Shown here: positions 36,772-48,520 of the stretch, in pieces
Numbering within the stretch: position 1 is the first letter of the stretch
How the letters are laid out: every line of letters begins with the position of its first letter
From: Mercenaria mercenaria
Taxonomy: Eukaryota; Mollusca; Bivalvia; Venerida; Veneridae
Direction of reading: 5' to 3'
Assembly: GCF_021730395.1 (NCBI RefSeq)
Contig: NC_069376.1
Location: forward strand, 18,075,001 to 18,139,000
Length of the DNA stretch: 64,000 nucleotides
Position numbers and translations under genes: made by a program
The notes under the pieces: generated by a model
Databases searched by the model: none
Seen by the model: only the letters and a program-made list of their open reading frames with translations
What the model was told of the DNA's origin: nothing

Positions 36772-37102
36772 CAGGTAGAGTTGAGCGTAAATATGATCAA
36801 TCAAAAGGATTTTAATCAAAATGACGCATCTACATTAATTCGATAAATTTGCATTGTTTATCAACATCAGCTTCGATGCAAATATTAAACTTTATTTACC
36901 ATCGGTACAACTTGTGCCCAGTGCTAACCTTTCGCTTTCCATTCCTATGCCGCCATTTGTATTAAGTCAATATGCACATTTGCTCGACTTCACTCTCCAT
37001 TGCGGGAGGAGCATGTTCTTGACTTGTGACCTCGACACTAGCTTTGCACTACTCGCGTTCGATTGGCGGTAGTGTGAAAAATCCACTCGACTCTACCTGA
37101 AT
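36772..37102. repeat. Possible small TIR element
   Basis: 'gtcaggtagagttgag' on the left and 'ctcgactctacctgaa' on the right are near complements ~330 bp apart. Boundaries are uncertain. Confidence 0.35.
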
Positions 37103-37939
37103 CGTATACATCCTTGGTTTCAGCATTTGGTTGTCATTTCGCATCTTTGATGATTATTTTTCTTTTTTGACATTTCAGTGAATCGCAGAGAGAGGTGGAC
37201 ATAATTGGACGAAGAAAATGAACTCGTCAAACTCTTCCATATTGCATATCTCTTGTATGAAAAATAATTTCTTAAAAGCTTATACATAGTTTTCCTTTTT
37301 GCACAGCTACATTTAAAACTAGAAAAAAATGGATTAGGTCTATTTATTTTTTTAAACTAATCCTTTTATGTATCGCAGGTGTTTTTAACACATATTAAAA
37401 TATCCAAACCGTATCCGTCACTAAAACATTTTTTTTTCAGATACTAACTTTAAATGTAGACTAGAAATGTGTCACAGACACGGATGCCCCCTCATCATGA
37501 GGAAAGTCACAGGCATGGCACTGCTCACAAACTAAAAGAAAAAATATTGTAGGAAAACCAGAACATTTAGTATTCTGTATTAGAATTTGGTTACAAGAAT
37601 CTTAGAGATTGAATGTTCTAGACTACAACTATTTAACAATAATAATAAGTAATAAGAAACCTTTCAGTCAGTGAAACTATGGGTTGTACACGTCCGGCTA
37701 AGAACTGCATGGAAGTCAAATGGACTGTTTATTGCAATGGTTTTATGTTGTATCAGCCCAGCTATGGTAGCTTATTCCGTAATAAGATAGAATTGTAATC
37801 CAGTTTGATCCTCTGCTCTGCCAACATTGTTTCTGATTTTTAAAAATGTCATTGCGACCCCAATTCATTTGTCTCTCATGAATGGACAAAGACAAGAGGT
37901 TTGTCTTTATTGGATGTGCAGCCTGTGGCTGGGATTGGA
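37103..37939. other. No gene; optional lectin 3' exons
   Basis: Acceptors at 37178 and 37440 could join phase 2 from a donor at 35602. They would give the lectin tail SESQREVDIIGRRK or a single Tyr before stop. Otherwise nothing is recognised. Confidence 0.3.
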
Positions 37940-38245
37940 TGTTTTGTTTGTACAAATTCAACCAAGGTCTGTGACCTTGACCTTTGAGTAACATGACATG
38001 TCATAAATCCATGCTGATCATTTGTGCCAAATTATTTCAAAATCTGACTATGCATGTCAAAGTTATGAACCGGACACGAAGACCACAGTATCAGTATATA
38101 TGTAGTGAAAATTGGCTAAGTTCAACCAAGGACTGTGACCTTGACATCTGAGATATTGAAATGGTTTTGTGCACGACACATTGTCTATCCACGGACAGGA
38201 GTAACACCATATGCCCCCCTCATTTTATGGCGGGGGCATAAAAAC
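37940..38245 (+). repeat. Truncated 'tgaccttgacc' element with hairpin tail
   Basis: Two units carry 'aaggtctgtgaccttgacctttgag' and 'ctgtgaccttgacatctgag'-like sequence. The tail 'atatgcccccctcatttt...ggcgggggcataaaa' folds back on itself. Confidence 0.65.
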
Positions 38246-38551
38246 TCCTCATCGATTGAACCCAACTTGATTTAATATATAAACTGCCTAGGTTTATCGA
38301 AAATAGGTTCATGCAGTGTAGCTCAAATAATTGTCGGATCTTACCTTTTAATTAGTGCAAACTTATTTAAATCTGGAAGCTATTCTCCTATCATAAAGAC
38401 ATACAGGCTGACGTTTAAGACCAAGATCATATAACTGGAGTAGCACTAGAGGAGAGACAAGGCCATAGAATGTGACCGGGTACTGTTCAACTATTTCAGA
38501 ATTTTGATATATCTGACAGGTTTACCATTAAATAACGCTTTAACCATAACA

Positions 38552-38734
38552 TACAGTCAAACTTGCTCTATAGAGACTATGTTTATATAGAGATCATTTG
38601 CATTGAAAGACACTTTTCCAGTTCCTTTTTGTATTTTAGAAAACGAATTATTTATGTTGCATTAAGAGACCATTTGTGTTAAGACCAGGTTTTGTCCTTT
38701 ACTTGGGTTGTCTCTCCATGCAAGTTGTACTGTA
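38552..38734. mobile_element. MITE family C, copy 2
   Basis: Left end 'acagtcaaacttg', right end 'caagttgtactgt', with 'agagaccatttgtgtta' inside. Diverged from 18680-18846 but with the same ends and size. Confidence 0.6.
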
Positions 38735-38904
38735 TACACATTAAATACACGTATATATGTACATATTCTTGCTTGCCTGACAGGAATTTCCCTTGCTTTT
38801 TTCGTTGCTGGAAACAATTCATCTTACACCCCGGGTCGTAAGACGACTCGCGTGCTGAAATTTATGAATTCATGCGTTCATTCATACGCTACTACGTCTG
38901 TTTG

Positions 38905-39173
38905 TATTGTTGGGTTTTACGTCGCACCGACGCTATCATATATCATATAGCGATTTTCCAGCTTTGACGGTGGAGGAAGGCTCCAGGTGCCCCTCCGTCC
39001 CTCATTATTTCATTATGGGCGGGCACCTAGGTAGAACCACCGACCTTCCGTACACCAGCTGGATGGCTTCATCACATAAAAAATTCAACACCCCGAGTGA
39101 GGCTCAAACCTACATCGGTGCGGGGTAAGGGATTCGACGTCCGCGACCTTAACCACCCGGCCACGGAGGCCCC
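38905..39173 (-). mobile_element. tRNA-derived SINE family 2, second copy
   Basis: The minus strand begins 'gggggcctccgtggccgggtg' and ends 'ggtgcgacgtaaaaccca' style, colinear with 35771-36056. The repeated 'cgctacta' at 38887-38894 and 39174-39181 may be its target duplication. More diverged than the first copy and without a long poly-A. Confidence 0.85.
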
Positions 39174-39181
39174 CGCTACTA

Positions 39182-40443
39182 TAATGGACTTGTGCGTAAA
39201 AGAAAAACATTTTGTATCATTTTATTTCATTTCTTCTATTGATTTAAGAATACGGTATGAAAGGAAAAGAATCTATCACTAGTTGAAGTGTAATGTTTAT
39301 GTTTCTTTACCCAACAAGCTTTTGTAGAGTATATATGCTCAGTACATCTAGAAACGCAACATTTTTAACTCGATTCTTTTACACTTTCCTTTATAATTTC
39401 CTTGTACATGTATGTTCAAGTTATATCAAGGGTCCAAATTCACGTTTGAACAAACAAGCACACAGCTAATAACGTGTAAAATCACTAATTGCATTTACCA
39501 ATGCAAAGCATCCTCGGTTAAAATAATACTGACTGTTCACCAAAGTATTGCGTTTCTAGATCTACTCCGTATACATTTATCGAGTAGTTTCAGACAAAAA
39601 GATGTTTTAAGTGAAAATGTTGACAACGGACACTTGGCCATCCGCCTTTACAAGTAGCACACCCTTAACCCCTTGTTCAGATAAGCTAATAATAGAAAGG
39701 TCGTTAAAGACCCACCACGACCCAGTGACCTACTTTTTCACCCACAAAAACTTCATGAAAATCATTATTATGATACAGGTAATACAGCTATACTTCAAGT
39801 TATCAGGTGGATAATTTAGGCCCTTCCTGAATAAATGTGTTTTCAAAACTTCATCTGCAAACTTGTTCAGTCAATCTCTTTTAAGCATACTTTTAGGAAT
39901 ATAGAGGAATAACTATCTTACACTGTAGAAATGTGATTGAAATTTTAACTAAATACACTGATATCTGTGCATATTGCTACATTAATTCAACAACATATTA
40001 AGACATTCAACACATTGTCTTGGCCTTATACATGTCACTGTCAATTTGTAACTAGATACTTGTTATCTCATTTTCTTCATGCAAAGCATGTATATTTACC
40101 GTCATGGAAATACAAAAGAATACAGTTTTGTGGTGCATTTTTAAAGCAGAACCTTGGTCTGCAGCGATGCATTAGGCTCGACGCATTAGGCTACTGTGGA
40201 TTTTGGCAGGCGTGATCACACACGGCGCAAGTGCCCTAGAAACAAGTAAACAAGTTTCTTGGATTTGTGTTTATATCTGATCATGATGTAAAATACAACA
40301 TTCAATACTGTATTCAATACTAGTATCAAGAAAAGAGTGTATTGTGTAACTGTTGTTTATTTTTTATTAATGTCATAATTTATGGAATACAACGTACATT
40401 TGTATATAAGCATGATTTAATGAACAGAATATCTAAAACAAAC
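39182..40443. other. No gene seen
   Basis: AT-rich. Open frames at 39412-39657 and 39967-40215 have no domain or splice context. Confidence 0.5.
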
Positions 40444-41330
40444 TAGAATGTGTCCGTAGGACACTGGGTGTGCCCCCAACTGATACATTTGTCACAAATA
40501 AGGGGCAATGATTCATATGTTTACAGTCTTAAGGGGGTAATATAGCCTTACCTAACATTTTATGAAAAGGATTCATTATTCTAGGCCATATACTTTTTGA
40601 GCTATGAGCATCACAAAAAAAAATCCACTATTTTGGCTATTTCAAGGGCTATAACTCTGTAATAAGCACTAAAATTCTCAAGAAGAATGCCAAGTGTGCA
40701 AGGTCACATCATGATAAGGTCTCAAGCAAGGTTTCATGAATTTACATCAAACATTTTTTACCTAGGCACATTATTAGGTGAAAATGTGCATTTTTGACTA
40801 TTTCAGGGGCCATAACTTTAAAAATAGGGGGTGGAGCCTGCCAAACGATAAGAGGTGTTCAAGTTTATATCATGATAAACAATCATGCAAGTTTTCATCC
40901 ATTTATATCATATACTTTTTGAGCTAGATGCATCACAAGGTGAAAATGTGCATTTTTGACTATTTCAGGGGCCATAACTCTGAATATAGCCAGATGAAAA
41001 ATAAGATGTGCCCAAGTTCATATCATAATTAAGACTGATACAAGGTTTCATGAATCTACATCAAATACTTTTTGAGCTAGGCGTGTCACAAGGTGAAAAT
41101 GTGCATTTTTTACTATTTCAGGGGCCATAACTCTGGAAATAGAGGGCGGAGCCAGACGAAAAATAGGAGGTGCGCAAGTTCATATCATGATAAAGACTCA
41201 TGCAAGGTTTCATCAATTTATATCAAAACCTTTTTGAGCTAGGCGCATCACGAACTTCGGACGGAGACACGGACAAGAGAAAATCTATATGCCCCCACCC
41301 CTCATGAGGGAGGGGTGGGGGGTGCACAAA
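40444..41330 (+). mobile_element. Hairpin-ended repeat element, family D1 copy 1
   Basis: The head contains the hairpin 'gtgtccgtaggacac' and 'gggtgtgccccc'. The body is four to five ~120-bp units with 'tatttcaggggccataactctg', 'caagttcatatcatgat' and 'actttttgagctaggc'. The tail has 'ggacggagacacggac' and a G/C-rich hairpin around 'ccccacccctcatgaggg'. The copy at 53513-54693 has the same order. It resembles pearl-type or Helitron-like non-autonomous elements of bivalves; that assignment is inference. Confidence 0.75.
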
Positions 41331-41739
41331 AATCCACAACAAATTAAGCAATGTAGTATATACCTTGCATTATATTAAAATCTAATCACGGTACATTACT
41401 ATGCAAACATCTATTGTTATGTAACGATGTTAACATTTATCTAGCATCGTGTACAATGATTTTTTTTTCATATTCGAATATTTCAAGGCAAATTCACCCT
41501 AAAACGGTTAGATTTGAATCAGGCACATTTATCAAGATTTGACTAAAGCATTTAATGTATTAATCTTTCGTAACTACTGTCCAGAGAGAATAAGGATGAT
41601 GTTAAATCGTAAGATGATAAGAGAAATTAGATGTGTGTCCACATGATACAAATGCTATCACTTCTTGTCAATGCACATGGTTTCAAAAGAACTAGTTTTA
41701 AAGATATGTGATCAACCTTTTAGCACCTCGTGTATTTTC

Positions 41740-42060
41740 ACCAAATCAAGGACCACGACTCTGTCTGAGTGAAATCCGGAAGATAAAAACTAGGTGCACA
41801 ACTTCACATTCTGTGTAACAATTTTCTAATCTTTCTACTCAAAGTCAAGTACTTTTTGAGATACATGGGACACAAGATTTTATCTACTTTATGCATATTG
41901 TTTCCTTAGTCAAGGGCAAAAACTCCTGTCTTTCAAAGTGAAATCAAAACAAAAAAGACTCAAGTGCACAAAACCACATGCTGAATAATATTCCTACATG
42001 GTTTCATGACTCTAGCCCAGGCAGCACAAACTTGTATGCAATTTATGCATATTGTTTACA
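41740..42060 (+). repeat. Family A ~118-bp repeat, fragment
   Basis: Two to three diverged units with 'gtgcacaacttcacatnctg', 'tactttttgagatacatg' and 'tttatgcatattgtttcc', as at 1-740. Confidence 0.7.
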
Positions 42061-42469
42061 TGTATGACATATATGTTCTTTTTCTACCAGAATTACATCT
42101 GAGAAGGGGATCGTTTTAGCATAGAAATCAAAAGAACTTTGTCATTATCTAAGTCATCCACGCAAATGATAGCACCACTGTCGCCTTTCTTTGCCATTCC
42201 GTGAGAGGCATCTTGTTCCTCCACTTTTATGTGTGGTAAAGGACAGCTGCCGCTTATATATTTTGGTATAATTATCTTCCCTCTTCATGGTACATGCAGT
42301 TTATCATGTGCACGTTTCCATATGTATACTGGTTTTTCCTGAAAAACAAAAATATACATGTACACACATTTTATAGACAAGATGAACGTTTTAATACCAT
42401 CAAGATATTCTGTTACCAAAATGATGATTTTACCACAGACTTCCAGTAAGTAAACTTGCACGAAGTCAA

Positions 42470-42616
42470 TTGTTCAAATCAGTCTGGCAAAAATCAAATA
42501 CACGACCCTATCTTTTTATGTGCCAAATTTTGTCAGCACATCTGAAAGTTCTTTTTTAAAACTCAGTGTTTAGTCAAATTCTTAGTTTCATCCCGACATG
42601 CAGAACTACCTAAATC
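42470..42616. repeat. Fragment of TIR element family E
   Basis: 'cagtctggcaaaaatcaaat', 'cgaccctatctttttatg' and the end 'gacatgcagaactacctaaa' match the right part of 45805-46409. Confidence 0.6.
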
Positions 42617-42699
42617 ATACCAAGAATTAAACAAGAACAGGAAACACGAAATGCTTCCTTTGATGGATTCAGTAATTGCACAAGGAACAGAAATTACTT

Positions 42700-42905
42700 G
42701 GTCACTGCATACAAAAGTTCTATTGTTCTGGGTCAATGTGAACTTGATCTTTGACCTATTGACCTCAAAATCAATTGGGGTCATGATTAACCTTCCAATC
42801 AACTTTCACAATCCTAGGCCAAAGCATTTCCAAGTTATTGTCAAGAAACTGTTTAACTGTTATGGGTCATTTTGACCTTGACCTCTGTTCTCAAAATCAA
42901 TAGAG
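42700..42905 (+). repeat. 'tgaccttgacc' element fragment, two units
   Basis: Units with 'ttgatctttgacctattgacctcaaaatcaat' and 'attttgaccttgacctctg'. A small outlier of the array at 43546-44490. Confidence 0.7.
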
Positions 42906-43545
42906 AACCATAGTGTGTATATTTTCCTCGTTTAAGTACAGTTTCAGAAATGTAGATTGTCTGTGCACACAGTATTTATGCAAGGAAAGTTTTAGATCGA
43001 CGTCTAGAGATTGGGAGTATGACTTTTTTAGGTGAATCCTTTTAAACCACAAAACCATGGATATGTAGCCTCATCAGATATCACTCTCTCCCTCTACATT
43101 AAGTTCGTCTGTTAAAAACCCCAATGAACAAAATTAAATTATCAAAAAGACCTAAACCCTACGGAATTGAAATAAGTTTTACTCCACCGCACATCCTACC
43201 CAGACTTAGGTCCACCTCTCCCGCATAAAATGATAACAACAATTTAGAATTTTAATACCATGGCGGCTGCAAAAAGCCAAAAGGTCCAGGATATATATGA
43301 CAACACCCACACATACCAATGAAACTGTAGTTACACTCTGACAGATTATTATATTTGTCCATGACACACAATGATTCCAGTCAAAACAGGATTATATAAA
43401 AGACAATAGTTCATGCTGAAAATGCATCTGAGGCCTCCTCTAGCCTTATACTTTTCAAACTTTTCTTAGGGGAGATCCCCAAACCCCCCTGTCCCTCTCC
43501 CACTATCTGTCCCTGCTCGTCACTTCCCGATTTGCAAGTGCCCTT
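42906..43545. other. No gene seen
   Basis: Mixed AT-rich and C-rich sequence. No exon or clear repeat boundaries recognised. Confidence 0.4.
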
Positions 43546-44490
43546 TTGGCCATTAGCACTCTGCCCTTTTCAAATCCTGGCTGGTACACTGGGGGTCATC
43601 TGCTGGTCATGATTTTTTTTAAAACATCTCTATCAATTTTCATGATCCTAGGCCGAAGCTTTCTTGAGTTATTGTCTGGAAACTTTCAACAGTTCCAAGT
43701 CACCGTGACCTTGACCTTTGACCTACTGACCTCAAAATCAATAGGGGTCATCTGCTGATCATGAAAAACCTCCTTTTCAACTTTCATGATTCTAGGCCCC
43801 AAGAGTCCTTGAGTTATCATCCGGAAATCAGTTAACTGTTCCAGGTCACTATGACCTTGAACTTTGACCTACTGACCTCAAAATCAATAGGAGTCATCTG
43901 CTGCTCATGTCGAACCTCCCTTTTAACTTTCATGATCATAGGCCCAAGTATTCTTGAGTTATCATCCAGAAACCATTTAACTGTTCTGAGTCACTGTGAC
44001 CTTGACCTTTGACCTACTAATCTCAAAATCATTTGTCGTCATCTGCTGCTCATCACTAGCCTCCCTATAAACTTTCCTGACGCTAGGCCCAAGCATTCTT
44101 GAGTTATCGTCCGGAAACCAGTTAACTGTTCTGGATCACTGTGACCTTGACCTTTGACCTACTAACCTCAAAATCAATAGGGGTCATCTGCTGGTCACGA
44201 CCAACCTCCCTTTTAACTTTCATGATCCTAGGCCCAAGCATTCTTGAGTTATCATCCGGAAACCGTTAAACTGTTCTGGACCACTGTGACCTTGACCTTT
44301 GACCTACTAATCTTAAAACCAATAGGGGTCATCTGCTGGTCATGTCCATCCTCTCTTTCAACTTTCATGATCCTAGGCCCAAGCATTCTTGAGTTATCAT
44401 CCGGAAACGGTTTGGTCTACAAACTGACGGACCGACCTACCGACATCTGCAAACCAATATACCTCGAAAGGGGGGGTGGGGGGGAGGGGG
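43546..44490 (+). repeat. 145-bp tandem array with nuclear-receptor-like sites
   Basis: Five to six units with 'tgaccttgacctttgaccta' starts at 43706, 43852, 43997, 44142 and 44287, spaced 145-146 bp. Each continues 'aaaatcaataggggtcatct', 'ctttcatgatcctaggcc' and 'gagttatcatccggaaa'. The tail 'ctgacggaccgacctaccgac' runs into a G-rich tract (44469-44490). Confidence 0.9.
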
Positions 44491-44939
44491 TTACATAAAA
44501 ATTAAATGTGAACGTAACTTGTGTCAAATATAAATGTGTTGCTGTCACAAAATCGTACAGTCCAACAAATATGCTACAAATATCAAACTTGTGTAGTAGC
44601 CCAACAAATATCAAACATAAACCTTACCTGCAACAAATATCAAACGCAAACATACATGTAGCCAATATAAAAGTGTGTATTCCAACAAAAATCAAACGCA
44701 AACATTAACATGAGCGTCATGATGACTCTGGATAGCTCACATAAGTAATATGAGCTACATGTTTCAAATGTCAAACTGATGATAAAATATTAAGAAAGTC
44801 AATAGGTCACATTCACGTTCAATGAAATTCAGTTTTACGATTTGTGTGCAAAACTGTGTGTGTCATCAAAATTTCAAGGCTGCATCTTAAAAAACAAGAA
44901 AGTAGGTCAGTAGGTCAAGGTCACAGTCAAGTGACATCA
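44491..44939. other. Short 'aacaaatatcaaac' repeats, otherwise empty
   Basis: Between 44560 and 44710 the words 'caacaaatatcaaac' and 'gcaaacat' recur several times. Nothing else supported. Confidence 0.5.
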
Positions 44940-45640
44940 TATTACTTGGGGTCATCAGGTAATTACAAATATACAGTCTTGGAAAAAGGATCGGATGATT
45001 TTTAAGTATTTTTCTTATATAACTCACATAATAACTAAGTGACCCCAGAGCGGGGCCTCTTTTAACCCGAGGGGCATAATTTGAAAAAAATTGGTAGAGG
45101 AATACTAGACAATACATCATACCAAATATCAAAAGCCTAAGTCGTATGGTTTCAGAAAAGATGATGTTTAAAGCTTTTTCCTATATAAGTCTGTATAAAA
45201 CTTTGGACCCCCAGGGCAGGGCCTTTTTTCACCAAAGGGGTACAATTTGAACAATTTTGGTTGAGGACCATAAGACAATGCTACAAACCAAATATCAAAG
45301 GTCTAAGTGTTGTGGTTTCAGGCAAGAAGAGTTTTACCCTTTTTCCTATATAAGTATATGTAAAACTTAGGACCCCCGGGGCGGGGCCATATTTAACCCT
45401 AGGGGGATAATGCGAATAATCTTGGTAGAGGACTACTAGATGATGCTACATACCAAATATCAAAGCCCTAGGCCATACGGTTTTGTACAAGAAGATTGTC
45501 AAAATTTCCCCTATATACATGTAGGTCTTTATAAACCATGTGACAGGGCGGGGCAATATTTGACCCTAGGGGGGTAATTTGAACAATCTTGGTAGAGGAC
45601 CACTAGATGATGCTCAATTCCCCACTTGGACATGTCTGTT
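44940..45640 (+). repeat. ~170-bp tandem repeat, about four units
   Basis: Units carry 'ggcggggcc', 'ggggntaatttgaacaatnttggt', 'gaggaccactagatgatgct' and 'accaaatatcaaagncctaag'. Diverged and non-coding. Confidence 0.8.
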
Positions 45641-45804
45641 TTTCTTGATTTGCATTTTAAGATAGTTTAAAGCCTTAAAGTTCATGTTCTTATTTCATAA
45701 TTTGACCAAACTTCAGTATTAAAAAAAGATCTTTTTAAGTCCCTTTAATATCTAGGCGATATTAATATGATTAAATAAGATGGATGTATTTAATAAGTTG
45801 TCTT

Positions 45805-46409
45805 TTAAGGTAATTCTGCACGTTTGCACGTTTGATCAACCAGATGACGTAACGTCATGTATCGGACAACGTATAACAAAGCCTAGATTAAGCGTACGGA
45901 AATGAAAATCATTTTATGAATAAATGGCAACCTGTGAGTAAATTTACTACAATGACAACGTTACTATCTTTCTATAGTTAAATTGTTATACTAAAACATC
46001 TAATATGTTGAATAATTTAAAATAATGTCTTAAAACCAGCTTGAAATATGCGGATTACTTTAATTATAGGCAAATACCTAAAAACAAGCCCACTGACCTA
46101 TAAATCTTATTCCACAATATTTTAGGCCATATCTTGATTTACAACTATTAGAAGTTTTATTAAAATCTACATTGTAGAACAATTTCAGTTCGCGAAAATG
46201 TTATGAAAATTGATATTTTCCTATAGACTCTCATTAATAGGAGAAAGGTCCAAAATGTTTTTCACCAGTCTAGCAAAAAATAAAGCTCGTGACCCTATCT
46301 TCTTGATTTGCTGAATTTTTTATTATATTCTGAAGTTTCAGAAAATCGGGGTTTAATTTTTACATTGTAGAAAAAAAAAATTTGATCCCAACGTGCAGAA
46401 CTGCCTTAA
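45805..46409. mobile_element. TIR element family E, copy 1
   Basis: Left end 'ttaaggtaattctgcacgtt', right end 'aacgtgcagaactgccttaa', near-perfect complements. 605 bp, AT-rich, no coding frame. Related to 51344-51871 and the fragment at 42470-42616. A TTAA target is possible. Confidence 0.8.
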
Positions 46410-47334
46410 GAACATTTTGGTGTTGACTGAAAAGATATGAATGTTGCAATGCTATTTCTTCTGACTGCTTGAAGCTACATGTAATCAGAAAATATTCTCT
46501 GTATCAAAAAAAATATAATAAATTTAAGATGTTTATGTGTAACATATTTTCCAATCCTGCTGTCAGAATCTAAGTAACTTTTGACTGAGGATACTCGCTT
46601 TAGCTGATTATAAACTTTGCAAATACTCTAAGTTTCCTGATACCTAGTGTGATAATTACTGTAACATTTTTGTGTGTATACTGGTATTTAATACTGCACC
46701 AACTATCTCATCACCATGAGATGTAACCTAAAATTGGTTGTATATTAACAACACCATCAATTATTTCATCTCTACATTAGTGCATTAGTGATTTGTTTGT
46801 TTAACACTTCTTGATTTAAGCAATACCCACCCAGATCAATTGTAGAAATTGTACATTGATCATCATTCCTTTTTATCATTCCTATTTAGATAATTTTACC
46901 ATTTTGAAACACTTCACATGTTTTAAAAATGTTAAATTAATCAGTGCTTGTCTGTTCATTGGTTCATTTAAAGACAACACTACTGTAAATATTTATCAAT
47001 TTATCAACTTCATGTTTATTTATCAAAATGAATAGAATGTATAATGTAAGTTAAATAATAACCCTAGATTACTTTTTTATCGAAAAAGACAACAAAAATA
47101 ATAAAAAGATAGGATAAAAACAGGCCATTGAAAACGTTTGAGGAAATGATGTTCAAAACATTTCTAATTCTAAACTGAAACAAGAGGACCAAATGAAGAA
47201 AACATAAACCATCTGACTTTGCTTCTTACAACATTTGGTTACAATCCTTTAAGCTGTTCATTAACACAAAAGTTGTTTTTTTCTATATTTTGCAGCAAAA
47301 ACGCATAACCATCAGAAGAAGTAATTTAAAGGTA
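46410..47334. other. No gene seen
   Basis: AT-rich sequence without supported features. Confidence 0.5.
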
Positions 47335-48520
47335 TTTCTATTTAAACTCTTTTGGCCCCAAAAAGCTAAAAGGGTCCAAGTGCCCCCTTTCGAACAAGTT
47401 TGACTTAAGTCCTTATAGTGCTGTTACAGACCAAGTTTTATGAAGATCCATCAAGCGGTTCTTGAGAAGAAGCGGACTCCAACTGAACAAATTTTGGAGA
47501 GGACTTTATAATAATGCTTCGGACCAAGTTTGGTGAAAATCCATTGTGTGGTTCATGAGAAGAAGTCGTTAAAAGATTTTTTTGTTTTTAGCCCTAGCGG
47601 CCCCTAAAAGGAGCCAACTGTCCCTATCTAAATAAAATTAGGAGAGGTCCTTCTAATGATACTACAGGCCAAGTTTGATGAGCATCCATCCATTCATTGC
47701 GAAGAAGTCTTTTAAACGTATTTCTATTTTTAGCTCCAGTGGCCCCTAAAAGGGACCAAGTGCCCCAAATCGAACAAATTTGATAAAGTACCTTATAATG
47801 ATCCTCTAGATCAGTTTGATGAAGATCCATCAAGAAGTCATTTAAACGTATTTCTAATTTCAGCTCTGGTAGCCGCTAAAAGGGTTTATAATTGTCCACA
47901 TTTGAATAAAATTGGGAAACGACCTTATAATGAGGCTACAAACCTATTTAATGAAGATCCATCCAGCAGCTCATGAAAAGAAGTCAATTAAAGGTATTTC
48001 TAACTTTAGCTCTAGTAGCCCCAACAAAGTGCCCCATATGTAAAAAAAATGGGAGATTACCTTATAACGATTCTAACAAAGTCTGATGAAGATCCATTGA
48101 GCAGTTCCTGAGAAGAAGTCTTTTAAGTGTTTTTTTTTTTTTTTTTTTTCTATTTTTTAACTCTAGTAGCCCCTAAAAGGAACCAAATGCCCCCAGTCGA
48201 ACAAATTTGACAAAATACCATATACTGATGCTCTAGATCGGGTCTGATGAAGATCCATCAAGCGTTTCATTTCTAATTTTAGCTCTGGTAGCCCCTAAAA
48301 AGACAATCGTCTCCATTTGAACAAAATTGATAGAGGACCTTATAATGATGCTACAAATCATGTTTGAGAAAAGACCTTATAATAATGCTCTAGATCGGGT
48401 TTGATGAAGATCCATCCAGCAGTTCATGAAAAGAAGTCGTTTAAAGGTATTGTATCTAGTAGCCCCTAAAAGGGGCCTGGTGCCCCAATAGTTTTAGAGG
48501 AGAAGATGTTTAAGTAAAAA
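47335..48520 (+). repeat. ~125-bp tandem repeat, about nine units
   Basis: Units share 'gcccctaaaagggnccaagtgcccc', 'cttataatgatgct', 'tgatgaagatccatc' and 'gagaagaagtc'. A 20+ T run interrupts one near 48129. The minus-strand frame at 47624-47833 is repeat translation. Confidence 0.85.
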
